The translations under genes and the position numbers were made by a program. Below, in pieces: positions 34,287 through 45,066 of a stretch of 64,000 nucleotides of DNA. The first letter of the stretch is position 1. Each line of letters starts with the position of its first letter. The stretch is from Xenoacremonium recifei (lineage: Eukaryota > Ascomycota > Sordariomycetes > Hypocreales > Nectriaceae): the NCBI GenBank assembly GCA_012184525.1, contig WOFQ01000077.1, positions 31,904-95,903 on the forward strand, written 5' to 3'. The notes below the pieces were generated by a model that ran no database searches, was not told the origin of the DNA, and worked only from the letters and a program-made list of their open reading frames with translations.

Positions 34287-35085
34287 TTTTCTTTTCTTGC
34301 CTTCTCTTTTCTTGTTGTCGCTGGCTTTTCAATAGATGATGAGGCAAGCTTAAAAATATGGACATTGCGCAGCTTGGGGCGGGAGATTTCGCCCTTAAAT
34401 AGATGATTGTTGCAAAGAAACCGTCTTTGTCGTCCTTCATAATATTGGACTAAGACTCCTGCTACCATTTCCTGGAGTACTGGCAACGGTAACCCTTGAT
34501 AATACCTGCCGTGTCTTAAAAAACAATCATTATTGGTTGCTTTTTGTCGGGTTTCTTTCGTACACCTTTTCGGTATCCAGCATGAGAGTCCTCCCAGAAG
34601 GGGCACGTGCGTGCCAATTCAGCAAGTATTGGCTTCACTGAGAATCAGAGCGTGGACTGGAGGAACAAGATTGCAAGCAAAGGTTCCGTTTCAAGACGCT
34701 AAGGGCTATCCTATGGACCTATTGTGTGCTCGTACTTCCAACTTTGGTGTTCCCTCGCTAATCTAGCCGAAGAGGCTCCAGGAGATTTAAGATAGCCGAC
34801 AAGAGCAAGGATCCGCACCGAAACACGCTACCGCCATCGCGTTGCTGGAGTGGGGGTGAATATTCGCAGATGGCGCTGGATCCTAGTCCGATCTTACAGA
34901 ACGTCAAGGTGTACTCTTTGAGAAGGTTTTACGTCTCGAGTTTTGAAAAAAGATCATGCGATCAGATGTGTCAATAAAAACATATGCTAGGACCCAAGCT
35001 TTGGCTCTTCACTTCACGTCAATGGTTCTCTTACTTTTCTCTGCATTCATCCTTATCTTTCTTGTCGGAAGACCAATTGCCCAGC
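34287..35085. promoter_or_regulatory. Shared promoter of the Git1-like permease and PhnY-like dioxygenase
   Basis: About 800 bp between divergent starts with no gene of its own. I cannot assign specific operator sites. Confidence 0.4.
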
Positions 35086-36095
35086 ATGATCACCGCTGAC
35101 CAAATTTTATTCTTTAAGAAGAACGGCTACCTCATAATTCGGAATCTTCTGTCGCCTCAGGAAGTTGAAGACCTGCAGATATGGGCACAAGATATTCACG
35201 ATTGGAAGCCAACTCAGGCGTCTGAGTTTATGCCTTATGAGGTTTGAAGCGCTGCATTGAATTCAAAATCTGGGCCCTGTTTTCTGATTTTTAGGTAGGA
35301 AGTGAATGACAAGGGTGAGGCGGTTCTTTGCAGGACGGAGAACTTTGCGGACTGTCACAAGGGCTTAGGAAACCTCTTGAGAGGCCCGAAACTACTTGGT
35401 CTCCTAAATGACTTGTCCGAGGAGCCAATGCTTCTGTTTAAGGAGAAAATCAATTACAAGCTCGCTGGAAGTGGTAAGAAAGGCGGATATACCTCTTTCA
35501 AAAACAGCTTTGTGGTGCGCGCAGCTGACAGACGTTCCGAAGGAGAATTTGCTCCGCACATTGACGCGGTTGCCTACACTCACATTAAGGATGTGAAGCA
35601 CCTGACCATTCTTCTGAGCGTGGACCCGTCCAATATCGAGAACGGAGGACTCGAGGTAGTTGATTCTAGCCATGAGATGGATGTACCGATCAACCAAAAC
35701 ACAAATTGCATTGAGACAAGCTGGGCTGATGCTCAAACTTGGACTCCAGTAAAGCTAGAAGCTGGTATGTGCCTTACGTCTAGTGTCTTAAGACCAATGA
35801 ATTTCCCATGATGAGCTGAATCATCAAATGACTAGGCCAGTTGCTTATTTTTGGATCTTATTTGGCCCATCGCAGCGGTGCTAATAGGAGTAACTCGGAT
35901 CGCAAAGCAATTTACGCTACTTACAACCGTGCTTGCGAGGGAGATTTGAGAGTAGGATATTATGAACACAGGAAGAAGGAGTGGCCAGCAACGCATATGC
36001 GTAAGGCGGGAGAGTCATATGAAGCTGGGGCTTTGACGTATGGTTTCGGGTCACCCATGCTGAGTGTCGATGCTGGGAAACAGGTCGTCTTCTAG
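35086..36095 (+). CDS. PhyH-family Fe(II)/2OG dioxygenase, PhnY/TmpA-like
   Basis: Exons 35086-35241, 35299-35473, 35543-35764 and 35836-36095 give 270 residues. The intron at 35474-35542 is 69 nt, a multiple of three without stop codons, so it reads through. Removing it turns a disrupted stretch into KLAGSGEFAPHIDAVAY, with iron ligands His116 and Asp118. The distal His196 is in YLAHRSGANRS. The start has FFKKNGYLIIRNLLSPQEVEDL and VLCRTENFADCHKG, as in PhyH dioxygenases that act on small phosphonates. The gene is followed 459 bp downstream by a PhnZ-like oxygenase in the same direction. Proposed role: alpha-hydroxylation of a 2-aminoethylphosphonate-like compound in the cytosol. Other PhyH substrates cannot be excluded from this gene alone. 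Confidence 0.85.
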
Positions 36096-36554
36096 ACTAA
36101 TCGCCCAAGTTTAGATGCGCGTGAAAGACTTACTACTTGCCCATCCGTATCCAACATCAACGATTATCTGAACCATTTAATTTACAACTGTGCATAATTC
36201 TTTGTACTTCACCACGTGTGATCGTTCGGATGTAAGGATAACGGAACCCTTTGAAAGTGTCCGCAGCAGAATATTTAAAAACGGACTGTCCAGCTTTTTA
36301 GCGCACTAGAAGATCTAAGATTCCTGGGTCAAAAAGTATGACTACGTTAGAGCCGACAAGCGAGAGCTGGTCCACATATATGCTTCAAAATCCACCCAAT
36401 ACTTGTCTCAATAGAGATGGACTTTAGATACACAACATCAAGTACCTCATATGACATGATCTTCTCAGGTGTCTGCACTACGTGGGACCCGAGTATTTAT
36501 ATCAGCAAGCACCCGCATTCATGAGATGAATTAAACAACGTGCCAAGTCCAGTC
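36096..36554. other. Gap between the PhnY-like and PhnZ-like genes
   Basis: About 460 bp, likely terminator and promoter; no gene. A TATA-like TATTTATATC lies at 36494, about 60 bp before the next start. Confidence 0.4.
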
Positions 36555-37187
36555 ATGGAACTTCCACTAGTATTCACGCCGGCTTCTGTGACCGACTACA
36601 TTATATCAGTCCTTCATGGTTCCGGAAAAACGCCCTACATCGGCGAGCCTATTTCTCAGCTTCAGCATTCGCTTCAATGCGCAGCTCAGGCGGCCAATGC
36701 CCACCCTCCGGTCGACGAGGCTACGCAGGTAGCCGCACTACTTCACGACATTGGACAATTTGCACCAGCACGAGCCTTGCGCAAGTTAACGGGCGGCGAG
36801 GCCAGAAACCTCGGCGGGCATTCCACAAAAACGAGTGTGGGCAGGGTGGGACACGAAACGCTGGGTGGGCAATTTCTCCTGGCGCTCGGCTTCTCTCAGA
36901 AAGTTGCGCGCCTTGTGGAGTCACATGTGGCAGCAAAGAGGTACTTGTGCGCCGTTGATGATGAGTACTTCAACAAACTCTCTGATGCCAGCAAGAAGAG
37001 CCTAGCCTACCAGGGGGGGCCAATGACCGAAGATGAAAAGAAAGAGTTTGCCTCGGGCCAGTGGTGCAAGGAAATGTGCCAGCTGAGAAAGTGGGACGAC
37101 GAAGCAAAGGTTGAAGGACTTAACGTTAGAAACCTGGAGAGCTGGAGGCCCGTGCTTGAGCGGGAATTGGCGGTAATTTTGCAATGA
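36555..37187 (+). CDS. PhnZ-like HD-domain mixed-valent di-iron oxygenase
   Basis: One exon of 210 residues from ATG 36555 (a GTG-initiated extension to 36540 is not used). All residues expected of the phosphonate-cleaving oxygenase PhnZ are present: Tyr28 and Glu31 in PYIGEPISQLQHSLQ, His38, the HD pair His64-Asp65 (LLHDIGQ), His100 (GRVGHETLGG), His124 (SHVAAKRYL) and Asp181 (LRKWDDEAK). From memory of PhnZ, the spacings Tyr-His 10, His-His 24 and His-Asp 57 match exactly; the loop after HD is longer here. PhnZ oxidatively splits the C-P bond of a 1-hydroxyphosphonate to give an acid and phosphate. The preceding PhyH gene would supply that hydroxylated substrate. Generic HD phosphohydrolases lack the Tyr/Glu pair and the KRYL segment. 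Confidence 0.87.
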   Translation: MELPLVFTPASVTDYIISVLHGSGKTPYIGEPISQLQHSLQCAAQAANAHPPVDEATQVAALLHDIGQFAPARALRKLTGGEARNLGGHSTKTSVGRVGHETLGGQFLLALGFSQKVARLVESHVAAKRYLCAVDDEYFNKLSDASKKSLAYQGGPMTEDEKKEFASGQWCKEMCQLRKWDDEAKVEGLNVRNLESWRPVLERELAVILQ

Positions 37188-37853
37188 GAGCTACTCTAAG
37201 TGGCCTACTCTGTAAGACAAAACCTGTGGGATGTAAATGTATCCTTGTGGAGAGAGCCTAACGTATTTGCTAAGATTAATATGTCATGGAATCTATCTAC
37301 TCGAGGGTGTTCCGTAGGTTTTGGCATTTATTAGTGACTACTTGCTCCGTACTTCATACATACCCCTCTGTCGATTACTGGAAATTTTACTCGAGGCATT
37401 AGCAGTTTACTGCCATCCAACTTCCAACTCGGCGCCCGAATCCTCGGTGGGGAAAGGGGCAAAAACGAGGATCAACTAAGACAGGGTTGGCAAGATAGCT
37501 CGGTAATGGATAAGACGGCTCGCTAAGAGATAACTGTTCGTCGCTACCAGATAAGCCCCACGATCCTCCCCGCCCTTCTTCGTATCGGTGCTTCTCAGCG
37601 AGGACCAATCAAGCAGCCACGTGGTTGCAGTCACTAAAAAATCTGGATGCGAGAGAAAGAGTCAACTTGACAGGTTTTTGTAGATAAGATGACGTCTGAT
37701 TTGCTCGCGCCTTCATTAGGAGACTCGGCTCAGCTCCGCAATTTGTTTCTCGTACCCATAAATGCCGCTCGGCTCGATAGGCGTTCGTAACGACATGTCT
37801 GTCGAAATCATTCTCATGACGGTGACGCCCGGAATGCACAGGCTGTAGGCGAC
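37188..37853. other. Intergenic region before the regulator
   Basis: About 665 bp with no supported gene. Confidence 0.5.
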
Positions 37854-39581
37854 ATGCATCAGGCCGCCAATCACGGCTTCCGCAGCCGGGTTCGGAGCGG
37901 CTGCCTCACCTGTCGAACTCGCAAAGTAAAATGTGACGAAGCGAAGCCAGTCTGCAACAATTGCACGCGATTGAAGCGCCATTGCACCTACAAGCCGAAG
38001 AGACCGCCGCAGCCAACCGGGAATGTCGAGAAGACGCCACCCGATCGCTCATTTCTTGGACTGAACGCAACAACACAATCCCACGAGGTCCGCGGCGCGT
38101 CCCTGGACGCCGGGTCCCGAGGCACCCTCAGAACGTCAACAGTTCCACCATACTGCAGCACGAGCCAGACTCCCATTCTGTATCAAGGCAGTACTGATAT
38201 AGATGTCACCGCCTGTTTAAAAAGGATTCTTGACAATCGTAGGGCCACCTCTATCGCTTCGAACGATCATCGGGAGCATGAGTCGCCCTTGACACTAATT
38301 TCGCGAGATATCGAGTTGACTACGACAATTGACATCCTTGCCCTTCGGACTGAGTCTTCACATTTGATAGCCCTTTTTCTGGACAAGATCGACTGTCCTG
38401 GGATCACACCCTTCGATAGCGTCAATTGGCGTATGGCAAAGCATCACATCGTGCAGCTTGCAACGCAAAGCGCCGGGATTAATTCATCCGTCACAGCTAT
38501 ATCAGTGCTGTATAAAGCCATTGTATACGGCTTGCCTCTCTCCGGAGCTATCCATCGATACTATGCCTCAAGGAAGATCGTGGATGACCTGGTGAACGAT
38601 CCCAGCAAGCACTTCAGCCATACCTTAGTTGCTTTGTTCCTGTTGTGTGTTTTCGAGCTGCTTCACTACGGAGACCTTTCTCCTTACCTGAAGGAACCAA
38701 GTCCTATCCTTCTCGAAAGTCTCAAGTCATGGGCTCAGAGTCCATCATCTCACTCAGAACTTGATACTCGCATTGTTACATGGCTGAGAGTACTATATTC
38801 AAGTACCTTTCGTGGAGGGGCGATGGGCCTGATTTCTGAGAGAGTCTACGATATGCTTCCAACCTATCAAGGTTCTTTACCAGATGTTGATTCACCCGCT
38901 GGGTACGAGCCAGACATGCGGAATGGTCTATATGGAGTCTTGAGTGCCCCCATCTTCAACTTCTACCTGCAACTCCAGATTCTATCAGGAGAGATCGCCA
39001 AGCTTTCGCTCTATCACCGCTCACGCACAACTACTGCAGATCAGAGGGAAGTTGTTCAGCAGATGGCATCTCTAAAATCGCGACTATTTGCACTATGGCA
39101 GGCTCGTTCCCCTGCACATCGCCAGTCACCTCAGAGCCTCCGGTCTCAGCTAAACTCGGAGATTGCTGACAAGCTTATAACCCTAATTAGCACGTGTGAT
39201 GCTGCCTACCACGCTGAGTTTGTAGACATATGTCGACAGCTTGGTGATCCAATCTCCAAGTTGACGGACTCAAAAGAGGCGCTATTTAAGATCAAGGAGA
39301 TAATTGACAGCGACCGAAATCATCCTGAGAAAGACGGCGGAGAAGGGCCTAACCCCGGTTATCTCCGGTCGCTCTTCCTGTACGCCATTGAGTCTTCCCT
39401 CAAGGAAGAAATCCAATGGGCGGTAGACAAAATTGCTCGGATTAAGAATCCGGTATACCGGGGCACCTTTTTTTCGGAATTCTCTCAAGCATTATCTGAA
39501 GCGCAAATGCACAAGGAACGACGAGTAACATCTAGGTATTTCTGCATCCGATATTTCGGTGTACCACCTCCATATATGTAA
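37854..39581 (+). CDS. Zn2Cys6 transcription factor next to the phosphonate genes
   Basis: One exon, 575 residues. The canonical binuclear cluster SGCLTCRTRKVKCDEAKPVCNNC followed by RLKRHCTY lies at residues about 15-45, and a basic KPKRPPQP linker follows. The rest is a fungal-specific regulatory domain with LTTTIDILALRTESSHLIALFLDKIDCPGITPFDSVNWR and HTLVALFLLCVFELLHYGD. It lies in the same direction as the PhnY- and PhnZ-like genes and directly downstream of them, so it may be their regulator. Confidence 0.88.
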   Translation: MHQAANHGFRSRVRSGCLTCRTRKVKCDEAKPVCNNCTRLKRHCTYKPKRPPQPTGNVEKTPPDRSFLGLNATTQSHEVRGASLDAGSRGTLRTSTVPPYCSTSQTPILYQGSTDIDVTACLKRILDNRRATSIASNDHREHESPLTLISRDIELTTTIDILALRTESSHLIALFLDKIDCPGITPFDSVNWRMAKHHIVQLATQSAGINSSVTAISVLYKAIVYGLPLSGAIHRYYASRKIVDDLVNDPSKHFSHTLVALFLLCVFELLHYGDLSPYLKEPSPILLESLKSWAQSPSSHSELDTRIVTWLRVLYSSTFRGGAMGLISERVYDMLPTYQGSLPDVDSPAGYEPDMRNGLYGVLSAPIFNFYLQLQILSGEIAKLSLYHRSRTTTADQREVVQQMASLKSRLFALWQARSPAHRQSPQSLRSQLNSEIADKLITLISTCDAAYHAEFVDICRQLGDPISKLTDSKEALFKIKEIIDSDRNHPEKDGGEGPNPGYLRSLFLYAIESSLKEEIQWAVDKIARIKNPVYRGTFFSEFSQALSEAQMHKERRVTSRYFCIRYFGVPPPYM

Positions 39582-41138
39582 AAACGAAGTTGTTGTGACA
39601 AACTAGATGGATCTGTCACTTATACTTATGCTGTCGACACGGGGATGACTTATTTTATATAATTATCCCACCAAATTTTGGATGAGAACATGGAGCTACT
39701 CTCATCTGTTTGCTCATTGGTCATTATATTTGAGGCCCTTGGTAGGCAACATTCGTTGACCGGACGAGGTCTTCCGCCCAGTAGCCAGTAAGCTGCTTCG
39801 CCCATGTCAGCTGATACCCTTCCTAAGTATCATCCGCAGATATCTAGAGAGTTGAGAACTGTCTTGTAGACTCGTTAGATATTTCGTCCGCGCTCTTCTT
39901 GGAATCAGCTTGACGCTGTCCTCCTGATGTCACGACTCCAACTACAGTGATCTAATCCACGGATCACTGGATCACGATCCCTGACTTGGTGATCCAAACA
40001 ATAACATTCAAGTATCTAAGACTGAGGTTCTGTACCTTATTAGAACACTCCTTTAGAATGGCCCAGCTATCAATTAATACTTAGTTACCATAATTCCACT
40101 TATGCATTACTAAACATAATACCTAAGACCCTACGCTCAGTATGACGTGCCTATCCCACTTGCTAATCAGGAACCTATAACCAGTTATACCACCCTATAG
40201 TTAGAAGACCGATCATTATATATCTTTAAAATATTTCATTTCTAAAGTAGCTTTTATTGTAAATTATTAGGAACTCTAGTACTAATTTAACTCTATAGAT
40301 AGATTATTAGTAATGGGAAATTATTCAGGCTTTTTATAGGATATTTATTATACGGAGAAGTGTTTATTTACAGCTAATATTAGAGAAGCTGAAAGACTAG
40401 TGCTTAAATAAGAGCGTTCTTAGTCCACTCCGGCTCCGGGGAAGAATTTTCGGTAGGAGACGCAGTCCCAGCAATAGAAACGCGCAAGCTGAGGGATCCC
40501 ACATCCGATATTCGCAGCGTACAATTGGTAGGCCCCGGTTTGACCTTGATTAGCACCGATAATGGGGCAAGTTGTTGCAGTCTGTTCTCTGTAGAATGCA
40601 TGATAATTATTGAAGGTTATATAGATATCTATATATGGACATCGACAGCGAGCACTATGGTTCTCATCTAGCTGTGGCCATTTTGAAGTTGAAGCAACCT
40701 CATAGGTTTTGGTAGAGACTAATAGATTTAGCGGGAAATAGAAAGTATGCGATACGTCAGTGCTTCGGCCAGAATGGCACTTAGAGGCCGGAGTTAATCA
40801 AGCAAAAACCTGAAAGCTTCTGGAGAGCTTACTCAAAGCTAATTAGCTAGTTACCTAGTCAACAACTAAGGGGTTTTCATGTAGTGGCGTCTTTAGCATT
40901 GACAACTTGGCTAATTCAAGCACGAGTTGAGCACAAGCTAGGTCAATCAGCCACTCAGAGAATCAGAGGAGGTTTTATGCTTTTTCTTCTGACCAAGCAA
41001 ACGGCCTTCGCACCGACTTAAACCTTCAACTCATAAATTCTTCCAAAGTCGGAAAGATACTACCCATCCATCTACTCATTTCATCGCCCTTTCAAGCGTT
41101 AGTCTTAGAGAGTCTATCAATTAATTATGTCATAAGGA
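39582..41138. other. Gene-poor, partly AT-rich region
   Basis: About 1.55 kb. 39935-39995 holds several GGATCA/TGATCC words (ATCCACGGATCACTGGATCA), similar to GTGGATCAGTGTTTGGATCA at 54460-54483. This might be the end of a decayed transposon. 40180-40400 is AT-rich. No gene is supported. Confidence 0.4.
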
Positions 41139-43505
41139 TTATACGGATTTGCTTACCACGCATTCACTTTCTAACCCTTGGTCCTTGTTAATAGTACTTT
41201 TCTCACTAACAGACTGCGGAGCAGAAATTTGACTGGTTTGGTCATCCCCCTGACCACAGTACTTATCTTCAAGCTTTTGTCTCGCGAGCCGAGTTGCTGT
41301 TAAGGGTTCAGGCCTGAAGCAAGCGTTCGAGTGACCTAGCGCCTCCAATAGATTTAAATCTTTTAGGATTGCTTCAGGTGAGATTTGTTGGCCAAAGTCA
41401 TAATGGCTAAGCACAAGCGTTGAGTACGCTAAGCAAAGCTTCAGATAGTCAGGGACATCCGAAAGGAGCGCTGAAGGTATTTTAAGGGATGCTTGTATCG
41501 TTAGTAGGGCGAAAGTGCAAGCTTCCGTCTCGAATGTCCGCGTAATGTCCGACATCTCATTTTCGGCATCATCATTGACTCGATTTTCTGGGTCATAAGG
41601 TCGTGGTAGCGGAGGAGGCAGCTGATCACTTTCCAATACCATTGGGGAAAAAGGCGGAGTAGTGCACAGGTTCGCAAAATCGACTGGTGTTTCTGAGACT
41701 TGGCTGACAGAGTCTTGGAGGTATCGGACCGCCAAAATGAGATGAACGGTATAGTAACTCAACTTGAGAATCGAAGACCGCGGGAGACCTAAGGTTTGAA
41801 TTGGTGTCAAATACTTCAGGAGATAGGGCATCGAACAAAGGGGTTGCATACTGAATAAATGCCTCCATCTCTCGTTCCAGGTCCTGAACTCGGCGTATGA
41901 ACTCTTGGTCGCGTGGCGAGTTGTGGATAGTTGTCGGTGGAGGCATATGTATAGCTGTATTTCCGCAACGATTGCTCCATCACGTATCGTAGCCTGATAC
42001 ATGTTGATGAGAAGATTGCACTGATTGAGATAGGGAGTTGCGATGGATGGCGGACGACCAGTAGCTGCGGCCCATCTGAAACCAGTTAGCCGCTTGTTGA
42101 TTAGAAAACTTCCTTGAATTGTTTATTCAGGGCAGTCATACCTTAGATGGCTAAGACAGACTTCGGCCCATAGCTTGATTTCCATGTAGTCGTCGATATC
42201 TGAAGTTCCCTTCTCCACGTTGTTCACAATGCGGGAGAAACTGATGCTCAGCATGGCGTGCTGAACACACATTCCACTTAATAACCAGCTATCAAGATAC
42301 CCGACACCGTTCTATAAAGGGTTCAGCAACGATGGATATATTTCTTGTGCTATTGGAACACTTACTATGGATGGAGCACAGGACATGCTGCACATTATGT
42401 GAAGGGCATTAATATCCCCCACAGGGAGCGGGCTCGCCAATATAACCTGCCCTAGAGCGGTTCGAACATGCTCGTAGGCAGCCCTGTGTATCTCAGGACG
42501 TATTTGGCCATTATCCCAATGCCATAATCTCATTGCAACTAGACAACAGACGCTGAATAGGAACGGTGATCTGATGCGGAGTGTCTGAAGAGCCGCGGGA
42601 TTGCTAGCATCGTAGACGATGAGAAAATCGGCCTTAGTTTTGAGGAAGACGGAGAACAGATTCTGTGCAATTTTCTCGCTTATGCCGATACCCATGCTTA
42701 CAAGGTCTAGATCGACGTTCTGTAGGATTCGTCTGCGACCACCAGCGAGTCGACGGCCTATCTCCCGTATGACTACCACCGGAGCCGAGACCGTTGCCCG
42801 ATCCGCGGGGTCAGATATGTCCTCAATATCACATTCAGACAGTGAGACCCGGGTCTCTAGAGATATTTGCTCGTCAGGTTTCTGTTGGGCACCCGGGCTC
42901 CTCCGCCCAGGTGTTGGATTAAATACGGGCAGAGACACGACTTGGTGGAGCAGTGTCTTTATTTCCGCGAGGGCAGAATCATGCAAGTTCAACCTGCCAT
43001 CCTTCTTAGTCTCATATATTTCTAATTAATCTCAAGAAGTGCAAGTTGCTGGAAAGATACCTTTGCTCAACGGTAAGGGACGGCTCAACGGTAAGGGACG
43101 GGGGGAGTTGGGTTTGTGTCTCAGGAACGACGGGAGGTTCCCCTTGACTGAGAGAGCAATCTAGCCTGTACAACGATTAGTCACAGGAATGGACGGAGTC
43201 AGGACTGCTCTGCATGTCATAACCTTCACCAGAAGAAGATGGTCAGTTAATATGAATGCATCCCCAGGAGTTGATGTTCAATCTCGTTGCTCCCCAGACG
43301 CCACTTACCTCAGGGTGTGACACCGTCTGCAGACACCGATGGTTGGCTCGTATTCGCACCGGCACTTCAGTCGCTGGCACGATTTGCAGGAGAGGATCCG
43401 TTTTCGGCGCTTGGCCGGCGTGCTTCGCTTTTGCGACCTATCTGCCGAGGGGTCTGAAGAGTCCATTCTGTATCCAGAGACTGGCGGCAAGGACTTCGTT
43501 GACAA
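41139..43505 (-). CDS. Zn2Cys6 transcription factor beside the second dioxygenase/permease pair
   Basis: Exons: 43505-43309, one from 43165 to about 43050, one ending at 42366, then 42311-42142 and 42075-41139. The zinc cluster spans the first splice: SCKSCQRLKCRCEYEP and VCRRCHTLR in exon 1, and the sixth Cys in LDC at the start of exon 2, giving the normal C-x6-C spacing. Later exons carry a regulatory domain (VAMRLWHWDNG, LDSWLLSGMCVQHAMLSISFSRIV, EIKLWAEVCLSHLR, ATGRPPSIATPYLNQCNLL). The splice near 43050-43010 could not be resolved cleanly, so the total length is not given. An 18-bp tandem duplication there adds PSLTVE. It is divergent from the dioxygenase at 43808, with two CGG-N3-CCG sites between them. 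Confidence 0.78.
43065..43100. repeat. 18-bp perfect tandem duplication inside a coding exon
   Basis: GCTCAACGGTAAGGGACG occurs twice in direct succession (43065-43082 and 43083-43100), doubling six codons (PSLTVE on the minus strand) without changing the frame. Confidence 0.9.
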
Positions 43506-43578
43506 GGACTCGAGGCTTCAGCAGTTGGTTAAGGAAGGCAGGGATACGGGTAGATAAGACGGGGCTCGGGACTGCCGC

Positions 43579-43633
43579 CGGTTACCGTCGGGTTATCGGG
43601 AGCCGATAGTACACGGAGGGCCGCCGGTCACCG
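43579..43633. promoter_or_regulatory. Two CGG-N3-CCG palindromes between regulator and dioxygenase
   Basis: CGGTTACCG at 43579-43587 and CGGTCACCG at 43625-43633, each embedded in a longer near-palindrome (CCGCCGGTTACCGTCGG and similar). Inverted CGG triplets are the usual target of Zn2Cys6 dimers. They lie between the divergent starts of the regulator (43505) and dioxygenase (43808). Confidence 0.6.
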
Positions 43634-43807
43634 ACGGCAAGTCAATATTCAAGTTCATAGATCTCGGAACCTAGTCGTAAAGCTATGATTAAGCTGCGTT
43701 GGCAGATTGATATAAGTATAGTTGAGAAGTGATCTCTCAGACCCGTGGATCTGCCCATCTCAACAATCGCCAAGCTCACGAGATCAAGACCCGAGTTCTG
43801 AGCAACA

Positions 43808-45066
43808 ATGTCAACCGTCGTCACCCAAGACCCTTCCACAACCGTGGAAGAGAAGAAGACCGAAAGACTTGTTCTTCATAGCTATGAAGGATTGGCCTGT
43901 CGCGATGTTTCATTAGCGGCTCCGCGGGACTGTACTGATGACGAAATCCCGGTTATCGATCTGTCGGGAATCGACGGCGACAACCTCCAAGTTCGCTCCG
44001 AGATAGCAAAGAAGATGCTATGGGCAGCAGAACACGCAGGTTTCTTCTACATTCAGAATCATGGTGTTTCTGAGCAGCTTATCGATAAGGCCCTGGCCAA
44101 AACGAAAGAGTAAGAAGGTCTAACTCCGCCTATGACGCACGCAGCCAATTGACGGGACTGGATTTACAGGTTCTTCAAGCTCCCACTCGAGGAGAAGATG
44201 AAGGCAGAGACTCGACCTTCTATCTCTCATTATGGCTTTAAGCCTGCCTTCTCTCGACGCGTCAACCCCAATTCCAGCCCTGATTCTAAGGAGGCCGTTA
44301 ATTGGCACTACGAACCTCGCTTCGACCCTTTGCACTGCGACAATCTTAAGTCCGTACCCCAGCAGGTATTAGAGAGTCTACCGCAAGACCCTTATGTGTG
44401 GGAGGCTCTGTCTGCCCTTGGCATGTACGAAGACATTATTCCTTATTATCAAGCTCTCCTTACGCTAGCCCGCCAAATCATGAAGGTCTTGGCTATAGCC
44501 TTAGATCTTCCAGAAAGCTATTTCAATGAGCTTGTTAAGTACCCCGGCGGTGACTTTGCACTTAACTATTACCCTGGCCGTGGAGATGAGCCTATCCTAG
44601 ACCCGGAGGAAGTGGGGTTGGGAGCTCACACAGACCTACAAGTACTAACCCTGCTTTATCAAAGTGATGATGACCGTGGTCTTCAAGTTCTTAATAATCA
44701 GAACGAGTGGGTTTATGCACCACCTATGCAGGGAACCTTTGTTGTAAATATCGGGGACTTCTTGATGCGTCTGACGAATAACCGTCTAAAGAGCACGGTG
44801 CATAGAGTGATTCAACATGGGAAGAACGACAGATACTCAATTCCTCTGTTCTTTGGTTTTGATTTTGGTGCCAAATTGGCCGTTCTCCCTACGTGCATCA
44901 GCGACGAGAACCCAGCTAGATATGAGCCTGCCAGGATCGGAGATGTAAGTACTCCCCCATTATGCTTTCAAATTTTCTATGTGCTCATTCCCACTCTCAG
45001 CTCATCCGCAAACGCTTGGCCATGGCAGGTTACTACAAGGAAGGAACAGAAGAGAGGCGGGGTTAG
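43808..45066 (+). CDS. Isopenicillin-N-synthase-like Fe(II)/2-oxoglutarate dioxygenase
   Basis: Exons 43808-44109, 44170-44944 and 45001-45066 (introns 60 and 56 nt) give 380 residues. DIOX_N features: EIPVIDLSGIDGD and HAGFFYIQNHGVSEQLIDKA. The iron triad is His and Asp in GAHTDLQVLTLL and the distal His in STVHRVIQ; the 2OG Arg is in RYSIPLFFG. ISHYGFKPAFSRRVN and KEAVNWHYEPRFDP form the substrate-side segment. The short last exon ends LIRKRLAMAGYYKEGTEERRG. It is divergent from a Zn2Cys6 regulator and lies upstream of an NCS1 permease, the same pairing as at 1.2-4.6 kb. Thymine-hydroxylase-like nucleobase oxidation is a hypothesis only. Confidence 0.9.

Noticed and set aside
32632..39581. 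Inositol-oxygenase (MIOX) reading of the HD protein
   Set aside because: MIOX is longer and lacks the Tyr-x-x-Glu pair and KRYL segment; the spacing fits PhnZ much better.
40404..40601. Small minus-strand frame in the gene-poor region
   Set aside because: About 65 residues, no motif, in AT-rich surroundings; probably chance.
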